A model generated the notes under the pieces. The model saw only the letters and a program-made list of their open reading frames with translations. It searched no databases and had not been told where the DNA came from. DNA of 42,229 bases. It comes from Acidobacteriota bacterium. Its GTDB lineage: Bacteria > Acidobacteriota > Vicinamibacteria > Marinacidobacterales > Marinacidobacteraceae. How positions within the stretch are numbered: position 1 is the first letter of the stretch; every line of letters begins with the position of its first letter. Location: the NCBI GenBank assembly GCA_009840635.1, contig VXNL01000085.1:1-42229 (forward strand), given 5' to 3'. The translations under genes and the position numbers were made by a program. Below, piece by piece: positions 10,024-17,865 of the stretch.

Positions 10024-10704
10024 TCAGCCGTCGGTGAGGCGGCCTCCCTGCACCCGGTAGCGCTTCGGGAACCGGTTCCCGAGTTCCGCGTCGTGGGTCA
10101 CGAGCACAACGATGCGGCCCTCATCGAGCGCCCCAGCCTCGAGCAGGAGCTCTGCGACGCCCGCTGCCGATTCGCCGTCCAGGTTGCCGGTGGGCTCGTC
10201 ACAGAGCAGGAGGCGGGGGCCCCGGATCAGGGCGCGCGCGATCGCGACCCGCTGCTTCTCTCCGCCCGAGAGTTCTCCCGGGAGGTGGTCGAGCCGGCCC
10301 GACAGCCCTACCCGGTCGAGGAGCGCCGCCGCCCGCGGGCGGTCATCCTCGCGCGGTTCCGGAAGCGTGGGCGCGAGCACGTTCTCGAGGGCCGTGCACT
10401 GCGGCAGGAGGCAGTGGTCCTGGAACACGAAGCCGATCTGGTCGCGGCGGAACCGGGCCTGTTCGTCGGCGGAGAGTTCGTGGGGATCCACCCCGTCGAG
10501 CCGGACCACCCCGTCGGAGGGGATTTCGATCGCGCCGAGCAGGAAGAGCAGCGTGCTCTTGCCGCATCCGGAGGCGCCCATCACCGAAGCGGCTTCTCCG
10601 GGCTGGAGGTGCAGGTCCACTCCGTCGAGCACGCGCAGGAACCCGGCCGGCGCCGGGTATTCCTTGACGAGATCGGTGACTTCGAGGCCCGCGGGTGTGG
10701 TCAC
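10024..10704 (-). CDS. ABC transporter ATP-binding protein, LolD/MacB type
   Basis: The 226-residue ATPase partner of the permease at 6532. It shows Walker A (GASGCGKST near 43), a Q-loop in FVFQDHCLLPQ, the signature LSGGEKQRVAIARAL near 145, Walker B LLLCDEPTGNLDGES, and an H-loop His in VTHDAELG. This set and the size are typical of the LolD/FtsE/MacB ATPase group. The start is a GTG at 10704. The stop of the aldehyde-dehydrogenase-like gene is 6 bases upstream and the permease start 6 bases downstream, so the three genes are almost certainly one operon. Confidence 0.95.
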   Translation of the reverse strand: MTTPAGLEVTDLVKEYPAPAGFLRVLDGVDLHLQPGEAASVMGASGCGKSTLLFLLGAIEIPSDGVVRLDGVDPHELSADEQARFRRDQIGFVFQDHCLLPQCTALENVLAPTLPEPREDDRPRAAALLDRVGLSGRLDHLPGELSGGEKQRVAIARALIRGPRLLLCDEPTGNLDGESAAGVAELLLEAGALDEGRIVVLVTHDAELGNRFPKRYRVQGGRLTDG

Positions 10705-10710
10705 CGCTGA

Positions 10711-12132
10711 TCAGGCGTGCTGGAACGCCCGGGCGCGATAGAGCACATCCAGGATGTTGCCCTCGTGCGGCTGCAGCCAGTTGAGCCGCGTCGTCGGAAT
10801 CGGCCCGAAATTCAGGCGGTCGATCGAAGTCGTCTCCAGCAGGTCGACCCGGAAGGCGGCGTCTTCCGTAATGGCGGTTGCCACCAGGGTGTCCCCGATG
10901 TGCCTGAGCATCTCTTCCTGGGGGCAGCGCACCACCGAGACGAAGGGGAACATGTACTCCACGTTGGCCACGGCTGCCTCGGGACTGTCGCAGTGCACGA
11001 CCGTCGGCCGCAGCCAGGAGGCGCGTCCCTCCTGGGCGAGGCGCGGCCCGTCCCGCAGGGGCGCCGTGAGATCGGCGGCGCCCCCGCCGCCGAGCCGTTC
11101 CTCGATGTCCCGGTCGATGGCTTCGGCCATCCCCGGCACCGTGAAGGCGGCGAGCGCGCTCTCGGGATCCTCCGGGGGCCGGGGGGCCACCGGAGCGAGG
11201 CGCTCGGCCAGGGCGGCGGCGATCTCTTCCGTGTGCCGGGAAGCCCAGATCCCCGAGCAGGAGATGCAGCTGCGGCCGCTGTTCAGGAAGACGCTCTCGA
11301 AGAGGATCTCCAGGTGGTCTTCCCAGTCGTCGACGACGTCGTCGCCGAGGAGGATTTTGGAGAACCCGGGGCCGTGGACCCGGACCGACGGGTTGCTGCG
11401 ATACCGCTCGACGGTCGCCCGGCTACCGAAGATGAGCGTCTTGGGGGCCGCTTCGACGACGGCCGCGCCCACCTCGGCGCCGCCGGGATAGACGGCGATC
11501 GCTTCCCGGGGAATTCCGGCGGCGAAGAATGCCTCCGCCATCCGGTAGGGCGTCCAGGGCTCCTCCGGCCCCGGCTTGAGGACCAGGCCGATCTGCAGCG
11601 GGATCACCGGGAGCCAGAGCGTGTGGACACCCGGCGAATTCGACGGCAGCACGCAGGCGAGCACCGGGGTCTGCGCCTGGTAGGAGATTGGTACGCCCCG
11701 CTCCTCGATCCCGTGGCCGGCCGACAGCACCTCGAGGTCGAGGCCGCGGGTGAGCGCATCCAGGACCTGGTCCATCCGTTCGAGCACGAAGCGGTTCTTC
11801 TCCATGTTCGCCCGGCACATCGCCTCCGGAAGCCCGGTGGTCGCCGACTGGCAATGGACGAAGTCGTCGGGCGTCTGGACCCCTTCGCCGAAGGGCAGTT
11901 CGGACTCCATGTAGAGCCGGGCGGCCTCCTTGATCCGCGCCAGCAGTTCCCGAATCGGAATCTTGCGGAGCGCCGCCCGGGCGCGGCCCGCGCGGCGCAG
12001 GTCCCGCTTGACGACCCCGCCGGTCGCCTGGTCCACCTCGGCGATCGGCTCGCCGGTCAGGAAGTGCGAAACGGTGGTCGTTTCGAGGCTCCGGTAGGGC
12101 TTTCCCCAGCGGAGGACGGGAACTCGGATCAC
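10711..12132 (-). CDS. Aldehyde dehydrogenase superfamily protein, acyl-CoA-reductase-like
   Basis: A 473-residue cytoplasmic protein of the ALDH fold. The Rossmann part has VLACVLPSNSPGVHTLWLP near 180 and VLKPGPEEPWTP. The catalytic-cysteine loop is NSGRSCISCSG with Cys289 and a second Cys at 292. The usual general-base motif ELGGK is replaced by HGPGFSK (253-259), putting His where Glu is expected. Loss of that Glu is seen in CoA-acylating aldehyde dehydrogenases, so reduction of an acyl-CoA or acyl ester is a fair guess. The chosen start is GTG 12132; reading further upstream enters the repeat at 12195-12403 and gives non-conserved sequence. The ribosome site is weak. It heads the operon with the ABC exporter, which may mean it makes or modifies what is exported. 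Confidence 0.8.
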   Translation of the reverse strand: MIRVPVLRWGKPYRSLETTTVSHFLTGEPIAEVDQATGGVVKRDLRRAGRARAALRKIPIRELLARIKEAARLYMESELPFGEGVQTPDDFVHCQSATTGLPEAMCRANMEKNRFVLERMDQVLDALTRGLDLEVLSAGHGIEERGVPISYQAQTPVLACVLPSNSPGVHTLWLPVIPLQIGLVLKPGPEEPWTPYRMAEAFFAAGIPREAIAVYPGGAEVGAAVVEAAPKTLIFGSRATVERYRSNPSVRVHGPGFSKILLGDDVVDDWEDHLEILFESVFLNSGRSCISCSGIWASRHTEEIAAALAERLAPVAPRPPEDPESALAAFTVPGMAEAIDRDIEERLGGGGAADLTAPLRDGPRLAQEGRASWLRPTVVHCDSPEAAVANVEYMFPFVSVVRCPQEEMLRHIGDTLVATAITEDAAFRVDLLETTSIDRLNFGPIPTTRLNWLQPHEGNILDVLYRARAFQHA

Positions 12133-12194
12133 AGGGCGACGGAGTGTAGCCGGGCGGAAGTCCGGCGCGTCGGCCGACAACGTTGATGGCACCG

Positions 12195-12403
12195 CCGGCT
12201 TGGAACGCCGCCTGCAGCCGGCACCCGCTGCGCGGAGCGCAGCGGAACTGCACCTAGCGCTTGCCGCATGGCCTGTGGGCAGTCGAGCCGCTACCCGGAG
12301 AACTGGCTGCCGGTGTTTCAGGCCGTCACACCCCCGCGGGCATGGCACGGTCCTGCCGCCCGCCTGCGGCGGGCTCTGCCGGCTGAAGCCGGCGTTCCAA
12401 GCC
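12195..12403. repeat. Dispersed palindromic element, copy A
   Basis: An intergenic element of about 209 bases bounded by inverted arms. The left arm (12195-12223) reads CCGGCTTGGAACGCC and then an imperfect hairpin. The right arm (12375-12403) is its inverse, with GCCGGCTGAAGCCGGC and GTTCCAAGCC. Inside each arm sits a second hairpin: a CGCTGCG/CGCAGCG type on the left and CCCGCC-TGC-GGCGGG on the right. It fills most of the 381-base gap between the divergent ALDH-like and S9 genes. The rest of the gap (12404-12513) shows only a GAGGAG ribosome site for the S9 gene. Read on the minus strand, its right end matches the left end of copy C nearly base for base over about 49 bases. Confidence 0.85.
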
Positions 12404-12513
12404 GTATGCGTCACCGAGTGGCGGCAAAACGTGGCCGGTTGCCTGTGTGGCGTCCGGAGGGCATGGCTGGTACCTTGGCGGGCCCTCCAGTCCCCGAATC
12501 GAGGAGCCTCCCC

Positions 12514-14529
12514 ATGCTCAGGATGACCTCACTTGCCGCCCTTGCCACCGCGCTGACCCTTCCGGCCGCCGCGGTGGCGCAAACGCCCTTCCAGCCGATG
12601 GACGTGTTCCAGCTCGAGTTCGCGGCGGAGCCGCAGATCTCGCCCGACGGAGCGCGGGTCGTCTACGTCCGCACCTCCATGGACATCATGACCGACCGCC
12701 AGCGCACCGAGCTGTGGATCGTGAACGCCGACGGCTCCGGCCACCGCCGGCTGGGCGCCGGCGCCTCTCCCCGCTGGTCCCCGGACGGGACCCGTATCGC
12801 CTACGTCGAGGACGGCCAGATTCACCTCCGGTGGATGGACACCGGGGAAACCGCGACCCTCACCCAGCTTCTCGAATCGCCGAGCGGACTCCGCTGGTCG
12901 CCGGACGGGGGCCGGATCGCCTTCAACATGCTCGTGCCCTATCCCCCACCCCAGCTCGTCGCCCCTCCGAAGCCCCCGCCGGGGGCGGAATGGGCCGATC
13001 CGCCGATCATGGAGGACCGCTTCAAGAGCAAGCAGGACGGGATCGGCTATCTCGATTTCGGCTTCAACCACGTCTTCGTGGTTTCCGTGGAGGGCGGCAC
13101 GCCGCTCCAGGTGACGACAGGCGACTTCCAGCACTCGAGCCCGGCAGCCTGGACGCCGGATGGCGAGCACCTCGTCTTCTCCTCGAACCGGAACGAGAAC
13201 TGGGAGTACGACTACCGGAACTCGGAGCTCTACATCGCGCTGGCGGCAGGCGGCGAGGTCCGGGCGCTGACCGATCGGAAGGGGCCGGACCACAGCCCCG
13301 CCGTGTCTCCTGACGGTAGCCAGATCGCGTTCGTCGGGAACGAGGACCGGTTGCGCACCTATCAGGTCCGCCGGCTCCAGGTCATGAACGTGGACGGAAG
13401 CGGCCGGCGCGACGTGACGGCCAGCCTCGACCGGAGCGTCGCCGATCCGGTGTGGGCCGCGGACGGGCACCGCATCTACTTCCAATACGACGACGAGGGC
13501 AACCGCAAGGTGGCCTTCACGACGCTGGACGGGGAAATCCAAGTGCTCGGGGAGAGCGTCGGCGGACCCTCGTACGGCCTTCCCTACAGCAGCGGTTCCT
13601 TTTCCGTCGCTCAAAGCGGGGCGTTCGCGCTCAACCAGAGCCGGCCGGATCGGCCGGGTGAAGTAGCGGTTGGCGCACCGGGCGAAGCGGTACGGCGGAT
13701 CACTTCCCTCAACGAGGACCTGCTCGGCCAGCGGACGCTCGGCGAGGTCGAGGAGATCTGGTGGGACTCCTCCTTCGACGGCCGCCCGGTCCAGGGCTGG
13801 ATTGTCAAGCCGCCGGGCTTCGATCCAGGGCGGCAGTATCCGTTCATCCTGGAGATCCACGGCGGACCCATCTCCCACTACGGCGACCGTTTCTCGGCCG
13901 AGATGCAGATGTTCGCCGCCGCCGGCTACGTCGTCCTTTACTCGAATCCCCGCGGCAGCACCAGCTACGGGGAGGAGTTCGGAGACCTGCTCTACCACAA
14001 CTACCCGGGCAACGACTACGACGACCTGATGTCCGGGGTCGATGCGGTGATCGCCCGGGGCTACGTGGACGAGGACAACCTGTTCGTCACCGGGGGCAGC
14101 GCCGGCGGGATCATGACCGCCTGGATCGTGGGAAAGACCGACCGCTTCCGCGCCGCCGTCTCCGAGAAGCCGGTCATCAACTGGATCAGCAAGACGCTCA
14201 CCGCGGACAACTGGTTCAACTACTTCGGGAACCGCTACGAGGGCCTCCCCTGGGAGGACCCGGAGCCCTACTGGAAGTTCTCGCCGCTCTCGCTGGTGGG
14301 GAACGTGACCACGCCGACGATGGTGCTCACGGGATCCCTGGATCTGCGGACGCCCCTCTCGGAGTCGTACCAGTTTTTCCACGCCCTCAAGTTCCGTGGG
14401 ATCGACACCGCGGTGGTACGCATCCCCGGAGCCTTCCACAACATGAGCCGCCGGCCGAGCGAGCTGATCGCGAAGGTCGCCAACCAGATCGCCTGGTTCG
14501 AGAAGTACCGGACCTCCGCCGGAAACTGA
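12514..14529 (+). CDS. Secreted S9 family peptidase (first of tandem pair)
   Basis: A 671-residue exported prolyl-oligopeptidase-type serine peptidase of the DPP-IV/acylaminoacyl-peptidase group. The signal peptide is MLRMTSLAALATALTLPA, ending in AVAQ. Residues about 35-380 form a beta-propeller of PD40 blades (ISPDGARVVYV, PRWSPDGTRIAYV, LRWSPDGGRIAF, AAWTPDGEHLVFSS, PAVSPDGSQIAFV). The alpha/beta-hydrolase domain has nucleophile Ser529 in VTGGSAGG, Asp610 in GSLDLRTP and His642 in PGAFHNMS, a complete triad. ATG 12514 has GAGGAG about 8 bases upstream. A paralogue of the same length follows 59 bases later. It probably clips peptides in the periplasm or outside the cell. Confidence 0.92.
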   Translation: MLRMTSLAALATALTLPAAAVAQTPFQPMDVFQLEFAAEPQISPDGARVVYVRTSMDIMTDRQRTELWIVNADGSGHRRLGAGASPRWSPDGTRIAYVEDGQIHLRWMDTGETATLTQLLESPSGLRWSPDGGRIAFNMLVPYPPPQLVAPPKPPPGAEWADPPIMEDRFKSKQDGIGYLDFGFNHVFVVSVEGGTPLQVTTGDFQHSSPAAWTPDGEHLVFSSNRNENWEYDYRNSELYIALAAGGEVRALTDRKGPDHSPAVSPDGSQIAFVGNEDRLRTYQVRRLQVMNVDGSGRRDVTASLDRSVADPVWAADGHRIYFQYDDEGNRKVAFTTLDGEIQVLGESVGGPSYGLPYSSGSFSVAQSGAFALNQSRPDRPGEVAVGAPGEAVRRITSLNEDLLGQRTLGEVEEIWWDSSFDGRPVQGWIVKPPGFDPGRQYPFILEIHGGPISHYGDRFSAEMQMFAAAGYVVLYSNPRGSTSYGEEFGDLLYHNYPGNDYDDLMSGVDAVIARGYVDEDNLFVTGGSAGGIMTAWIVGKTDRFRAAVSEKPVINWISKTLTADNWFNYFGNRYEGLPWEDPEPYWKFSPLSLVGNVTTPTMVLTGSLDLRTPLSESYQFFHALKFRGIDTAVVRIPGAFHNMSRRPSELIAKVANQIAWFEKYRTSAGN

Positions 14530-14588
14530 TGCCCCGGGCCTCTGCTACCGTGCGAAACCCTCCCTTCCCCCAACCCGAGAGTCGCCAC

Positions 14589-16604
14589 ATGTCCAAGATC
14601 ACCATAGTCCTCGCCCTTGCCGCCGCGCTGGTCCTTCCCGCCTCCGCCGGCGCCCAGACACCGTTCGAGTCCATGGACGTCTTCCAGCTCGAGTTTGCGG
14701 CCGATCCGCAGATCTCGCCGGACGGCAGCCAGGTGGTTTACGTGCGCAGCTCGATGGACATCATGCGCGACCGGGTGCGCTCCGAGCTGTGGATCGTGAA
14801 CGCCGACGGTTCCGGCCACCGCCGGCTCGGCGACGGCGGTTCCCCGCGCTGGTCACCGGACGGCACCCGCCTCGCCTACACCGGGAGCGGACAGATCCAC
14901 CTGCGCTGGATGGACACCGGCGAGACGGCCACCCTCACCCAGCTCCTGGAGTCGCCCAGCGGAATCCGCTGGTCGCCCGACGGCCGGCACCTCGCCTTCA
15001 ACATGCTGGTGCCGTATCCGGCGCCCCAGCTTGTCGCTCCACCGAAACCACCCCCCGGTGCGGAATGGGCCGACCCGCCGATCATGGAGGATCGCTTCAA
15101 GAACCGGCAGGACGGGGTGGGCTATCTCGACTTCGGTTTCAATCACATCTTCGTGCTGCCCGTGGAGGGCGGAACCCCGGTCCAGGTGACCACCGGGGAC
15201 TTCCAGCACCAGAGCGCCGCCGCCTGGACACCGGATGGAGAGCACCTGGTCTTCTCCTCGAACCGGAACGCTGACTGGGAACGCGACTTCCGCAACTCGG
15301 AGCTCTACATCGCCCCGGTCGCCGGCGGCGAGATCCGGGCGCTGACCGACCGGAACGGGCCAGACCGCAGCCCGGCGGTGTCCCCCGACGGACAGCGGAT
15401 CGCCTTCGTGAGCTACGAAGACCGGGTGCGGACCTACCAGCTTAGCCGGCTCTGGGTGATGAACATGGACGGAAGCGGGCTGCGCGCTCTCAGCGCGGGG
15501 CTGGACCGCAGCGTGTCGAGCCCGGTCTGGGCCGCGGACGGCAGCGGCGTCTACGTCCAGTACGACGACGAAGGCAACTCCAAGGTCGGTTTCGTGACCC
15601 TCGACGGCGAGGTCGAGGAACTGGCCGGGGATCTCGGTGCGGTGTACGCGCGTCCCTACGGTGGCGGCTCGTTCTCCGTGGCCACCACCGGCGCCTTCGC
15701 GCTCAACCAGAGCCGCCCGCACAACCCGGGCGACGTGGCCGTCGGTACACGCGGCGGCGCGGTCCGGCAGATCACCGCGCTCAACGAGGACCTGTTCGCC
15801 GGAAAGACCCTCGGAGAAGTGGAGGAGATCTGGTGGGATTCCTCCTTCGACGGCCACCCCGTCCAGGGGTGGATCGTCAAGCCGCCGGACTTCGATCCGG
15901 GCCGCCGCTATCCGCTGATCCTCGAGATCCACGGCGGGCCGATCTCCAACTACGGCGACCGCTTCTCGGCGGAGATGCAGCTCTTCGCCACCGCCGGATA
16001 CGTGGTCCTCTACGCCAATCCCCGCGGCAGCACCAGCTACGGCGAGGAGTTCGGCGATCTGCTCTACCACAACTATCCGGGCGAGGACTACGACGACCTC
16101 ATGTCGGGGATCGATACGCTGATCGCCCGCGGCTACGTGGACGAGGACAACCTGTTCGTGACCGGCGGGAGCGCCGGCGGCATCCTGACTGCCTGGATCG
16201 TCGGGAAGACGGACCGGTTCCGCGCCGCGGTCTCGGCCAAGCCGGTTGTCAACTGGATCAGCAAGACGCTCACCGCCGACAACTGGTACGGCTACTACCA
16301 CAGCCGCTACGAGGGCCTTCCCTGGGAGGATCCGGAGCCCTACTGGAAGTTCTCGCCGCTGTCGCTCGCCGGGAACGTGACGACGCCGACGCTTGTCCTC
16401 ACCGGGGCGGCGGACCTGCGCACGCCGCTGTCCGAGTCCTACCAGCTCTTTCACGCGCTCAAGTACCAGGGTGTCGACACGGCGGTGGTCCGGCTCCCGG
16501 GCGCGCCGCACTTCATGGGGCGCCGGCCGAGCCAGTTGATCTCGAAGGTCGAAAACGTCATCGCCTGGTTCGAGAAGTACCGCACCCACCCCACCACGAA
16601 CTGA
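14589..16604 (+). CDS. Secreted S9 family peptidase (second of tandem pair)
   Basis: Paralogue of the preceding gene, also 671 residues and colinear with it almost throughout. The signal peptide is MSKITIVLALAAALVLPA, ending in AGAQ. The PD40 propeller is the same, and the triad is Ser528 (VTGGSAGG), Asp609 (GAADLRTP) and His641 (GAPHFMG). Long shared protein stretches with many silent base differences point to an old tandem duplication kept under selection. Differences cluster in the propeller blade near residues 350-400 and beside the active site (NWYGYYHSRY here, NWFNYFGNRY in the first copy), so substrate preference may have split. The ribosome site is weak. Confidence 0.92.
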   Translation: MSKITIVLALAAALVLPASAGAQTPFESMDVFQLEFAADPQISPDGSQVVYVRSSMDIMRDRVRSELWIVNADGSGHRRLGDGGSPRWSPDGTRLAYTGSGQIHLRWMDTGETATLTQLLESPSGIRWSPDGRHLAFNMLVPYPAPQLVAPPKPPPGAEWADPPIMEDRFKNRQDGVGYLDFGFNHIFVLPVEGGTPVQVTTGDFQHQSAAAWTPDGEHLVFSSNRNADWERDFRNSELYIAPVAGGEIRALTDRNGPDRSPAVSPDGQRIAFVSYEDRVRTYQLSRLWVMNMDGSGLRALSAGLDRSVSSPVWAADGSGVYVQYDDEGNSKVGFVTLDGEVEELAGDLGAVYARPYGGGSFSVATTGAFALNQSRPHNPGDVAVGTRGGAVRQITALNEDLFAGKTLGEVEEIWWDSSFDGHPVQGWIVKPPDFDPGRRYPLILEIHGGPISNYGDRFSAEMQLFATAGYVVLYANPRGSTSYGEEFGDLLYHNYPGEDYDDLMSGIDTLIARGYVDEDNLFVTGGSAGGILTAWIVGKTDRFRAAVSAKPVVNWISKTLTADNWYGYYHSRYEGLPWEDPEPYWKFSPLSLAGNVTTPTLVLTGAADLRTPLSESYQLFHALKYQGVDTAVVRLPGAPHFMGRRPSQLISKVENVIAWFEKYRTHPTTN

Positions 16605-16613
16605 GGAACGGAG

Positions 16614-16638
16614 GCACCGCCGGTCTTCAGACCGGCAC
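16614..16638. repeat. REP-like hairpin, probable fragment of the dispersed palindrome
   Basis: The short perfect palindrome CCGGTCTTCAGACCGG (16620-16635) lies within GCACCGCCGG...ACCGGCAC, the same outer bases seen at the left arms of the large elements but with the GGAACGCC part missing. It lies 10 bases after the S9 stop and just before the HupE-like gene. It could also act as a transcript-end or stability hairpin; there is no T-run. Confidence 0.5.
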
Positions 16639-16699
16639 CGCTGGGCGCGGCCCGGCGAAAGCGCGAACTGTCCGACCCACGCTGGTCGCCGCCTTCCTG

Positions 16700-17800
16700 G
16701 TGGCAGCCGCAGCGGCGCCGTCCGGCGTCGCCCCTGCCCTCGGCCATCCGCTGGCGTTCACGGAAGTGACCCTCACGCTGCGGGACGACGGCGCTTTCGA
16801 GGCGGACCTGATCTACGACCTCGACGCGCTGGCGCTCGGCGTGCCCATCGACACGGATGACGCGGAGCTGGCGGCGGCGCTCGCGAACCACCCGCCGGAC
16901 GAATTCGCGGCGCGCGTCGCCAGTCTGCGGGAGCTGTTCGAGCGGCGCGTCCGGATCCGGTTCGACGGCCAGCCGACCCGGTTCGACGTCTCGTTTCCCG
17001 ACTACGGGACGCCGCGCGCGACGGACGCCGCAATTCCGACCGTGCTCGGCGTGACGGCGCGCCTCACGGGAACGGTTCCCGAGAGCGCGTCCACGGTGGG
17101 GTTCTTCGCGTCGCGGGCGTTCGGCGAGGTGCACCTGACCATCGTCGACGCCGCGCGCGCGGTGGAGGTCCGCTCCGTCCTCGAACCCGGGGCGCGGAGC
17201 GATCCGCTCGATCTGGCCGGACCGGTGGTGCCGCCGGGCCGCCTCGAGGTGGCGGCCCGCTATACGTGGCTCGGGTTCGTCCACATCGTGCCGGAGGGCA
17301 CGGATCACATCCTGTTCGTGCTGGGGCTGTTCCTGCTGAGCGCGCGGCTCCGGCCGCTGGTGTGGCAGGTGACCGCGTTCACGGTGGCGCACGCCGCCAC
17401 CCTGACCGTGGCGGCGCTGGGCGTCGTCTCTCTTGCCCCGCGCCTCGTGGAGCCGCTCATCGCCCTCTCGATCGCGTACGTCGCCATCGAGAACGTCCTG
17501 ACCGATCGCCTGACCCGCTGGCGGCCGGCCGTCGTCTTCGGCTTCGGGCTGCTGCATGGACTGGGTTTCGCGGGGGTCCTCGGCGAGCTGGGCCTGCCCG
17601 AGCGCGAGCGCCTCCTGGCGCTCGTGACCTTCAACGTCGGCATCGAGCTGGGACAGCTCGCGGTCATCGCCGCCGCCGCGGGATCGTTCGGGTGGTTCCG
17701 CGCGAAGCTGTGGTACCGGCGACGGCTCGCCGTGCCCGCCTCCGCGGTCATCGGGCTGGTTGGCGTGACGTGGGCCATCCAGCGGGCCTTCAGCGGCTGA
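16700..17800 (+). CDS. HupE/UreJ family membrane protein
   Basis: An integral membrane protein with an exported N-terminal domain (about residues 20-180) and about six C-terminal helices. The helices carry the HupE/UreJ marks FVHIVPEGTDHILFVLGL near 195 and FGLLHGLGFAGVLGE near 280, with His and Asp residues that in this family are thought to bind a metal such as nickel or cobalt. No hydrogenase or urease gene is near, so its partner is unknown. The start is uncertain. The reading frame is open upstream but has no ATG, GTG or TTG between the S9 stop and GTG 16700. Using that GTG leaves a short signal (AAAAAPSGVAPALG), whereas the hydrophobic run seems to begin about 8 codons earlier (TLVAAFLV), where only a CTG at 16682 is available. 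Confidence 0.82.
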   Translation: MAAAAAPSGVAPALGHPLAFTEVTLTLRDDGAFEADLIYDLDALALGVPIDTDDAELAAALANHPPDEFAARVASLRELFERRVRIRFDGQPTRFDVSFPDYGTPRATDAAIPTVLGVTARLTGTVPESASTVGFFASRAFGEVHLTIVDAARAVEVRSVLEPGARSDPLDLAGPVVPPGRLEVAARYTWLGFVHIVPEGTDHILFVLGLFLLSARLRPLVWQVTAFTVAHAATLTVAALGVVSLAPRLVEPLIALSIAYVAIENVLTDRLTRWRPAVVFGFGLLHGLGFAGVLGELGLPERERLLALVTFNVGIELGQLAVIAAAAGSFGWFRAKLWYRRRLAVPASAVIGLVGVTWAIQRAFSG

Positions 17801-17865
17801 CCGGCCGGTCCCAGGCTGCTAAAGTCCCGGCTGGCGCACCGCCGAAACCCCACCTCAGATTGCGA

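Noticed and set aside
6925..10710. Very long open frame on the plus strand opposite the ABC permease and ATPase
   Set aside because: It is the antisense of well-matched ABC genes; high GC leaves antisense frames open. No domain is seen.
12133..12414. N-terminal extension of the ALDH-like protein
   Set aside because: The extra residues (AWNAGFSRQSPPQAGG) are a translation of the dispersed repeat and recur at other copies, so the start was set at GTG 12132.
12530..16590. Long minus-strand open frames opposite the S9 genes
   Set aside because: Antisense frames rich in His, Arg, Gly and Val with no domain; the plus strand holds two clear peptidases.
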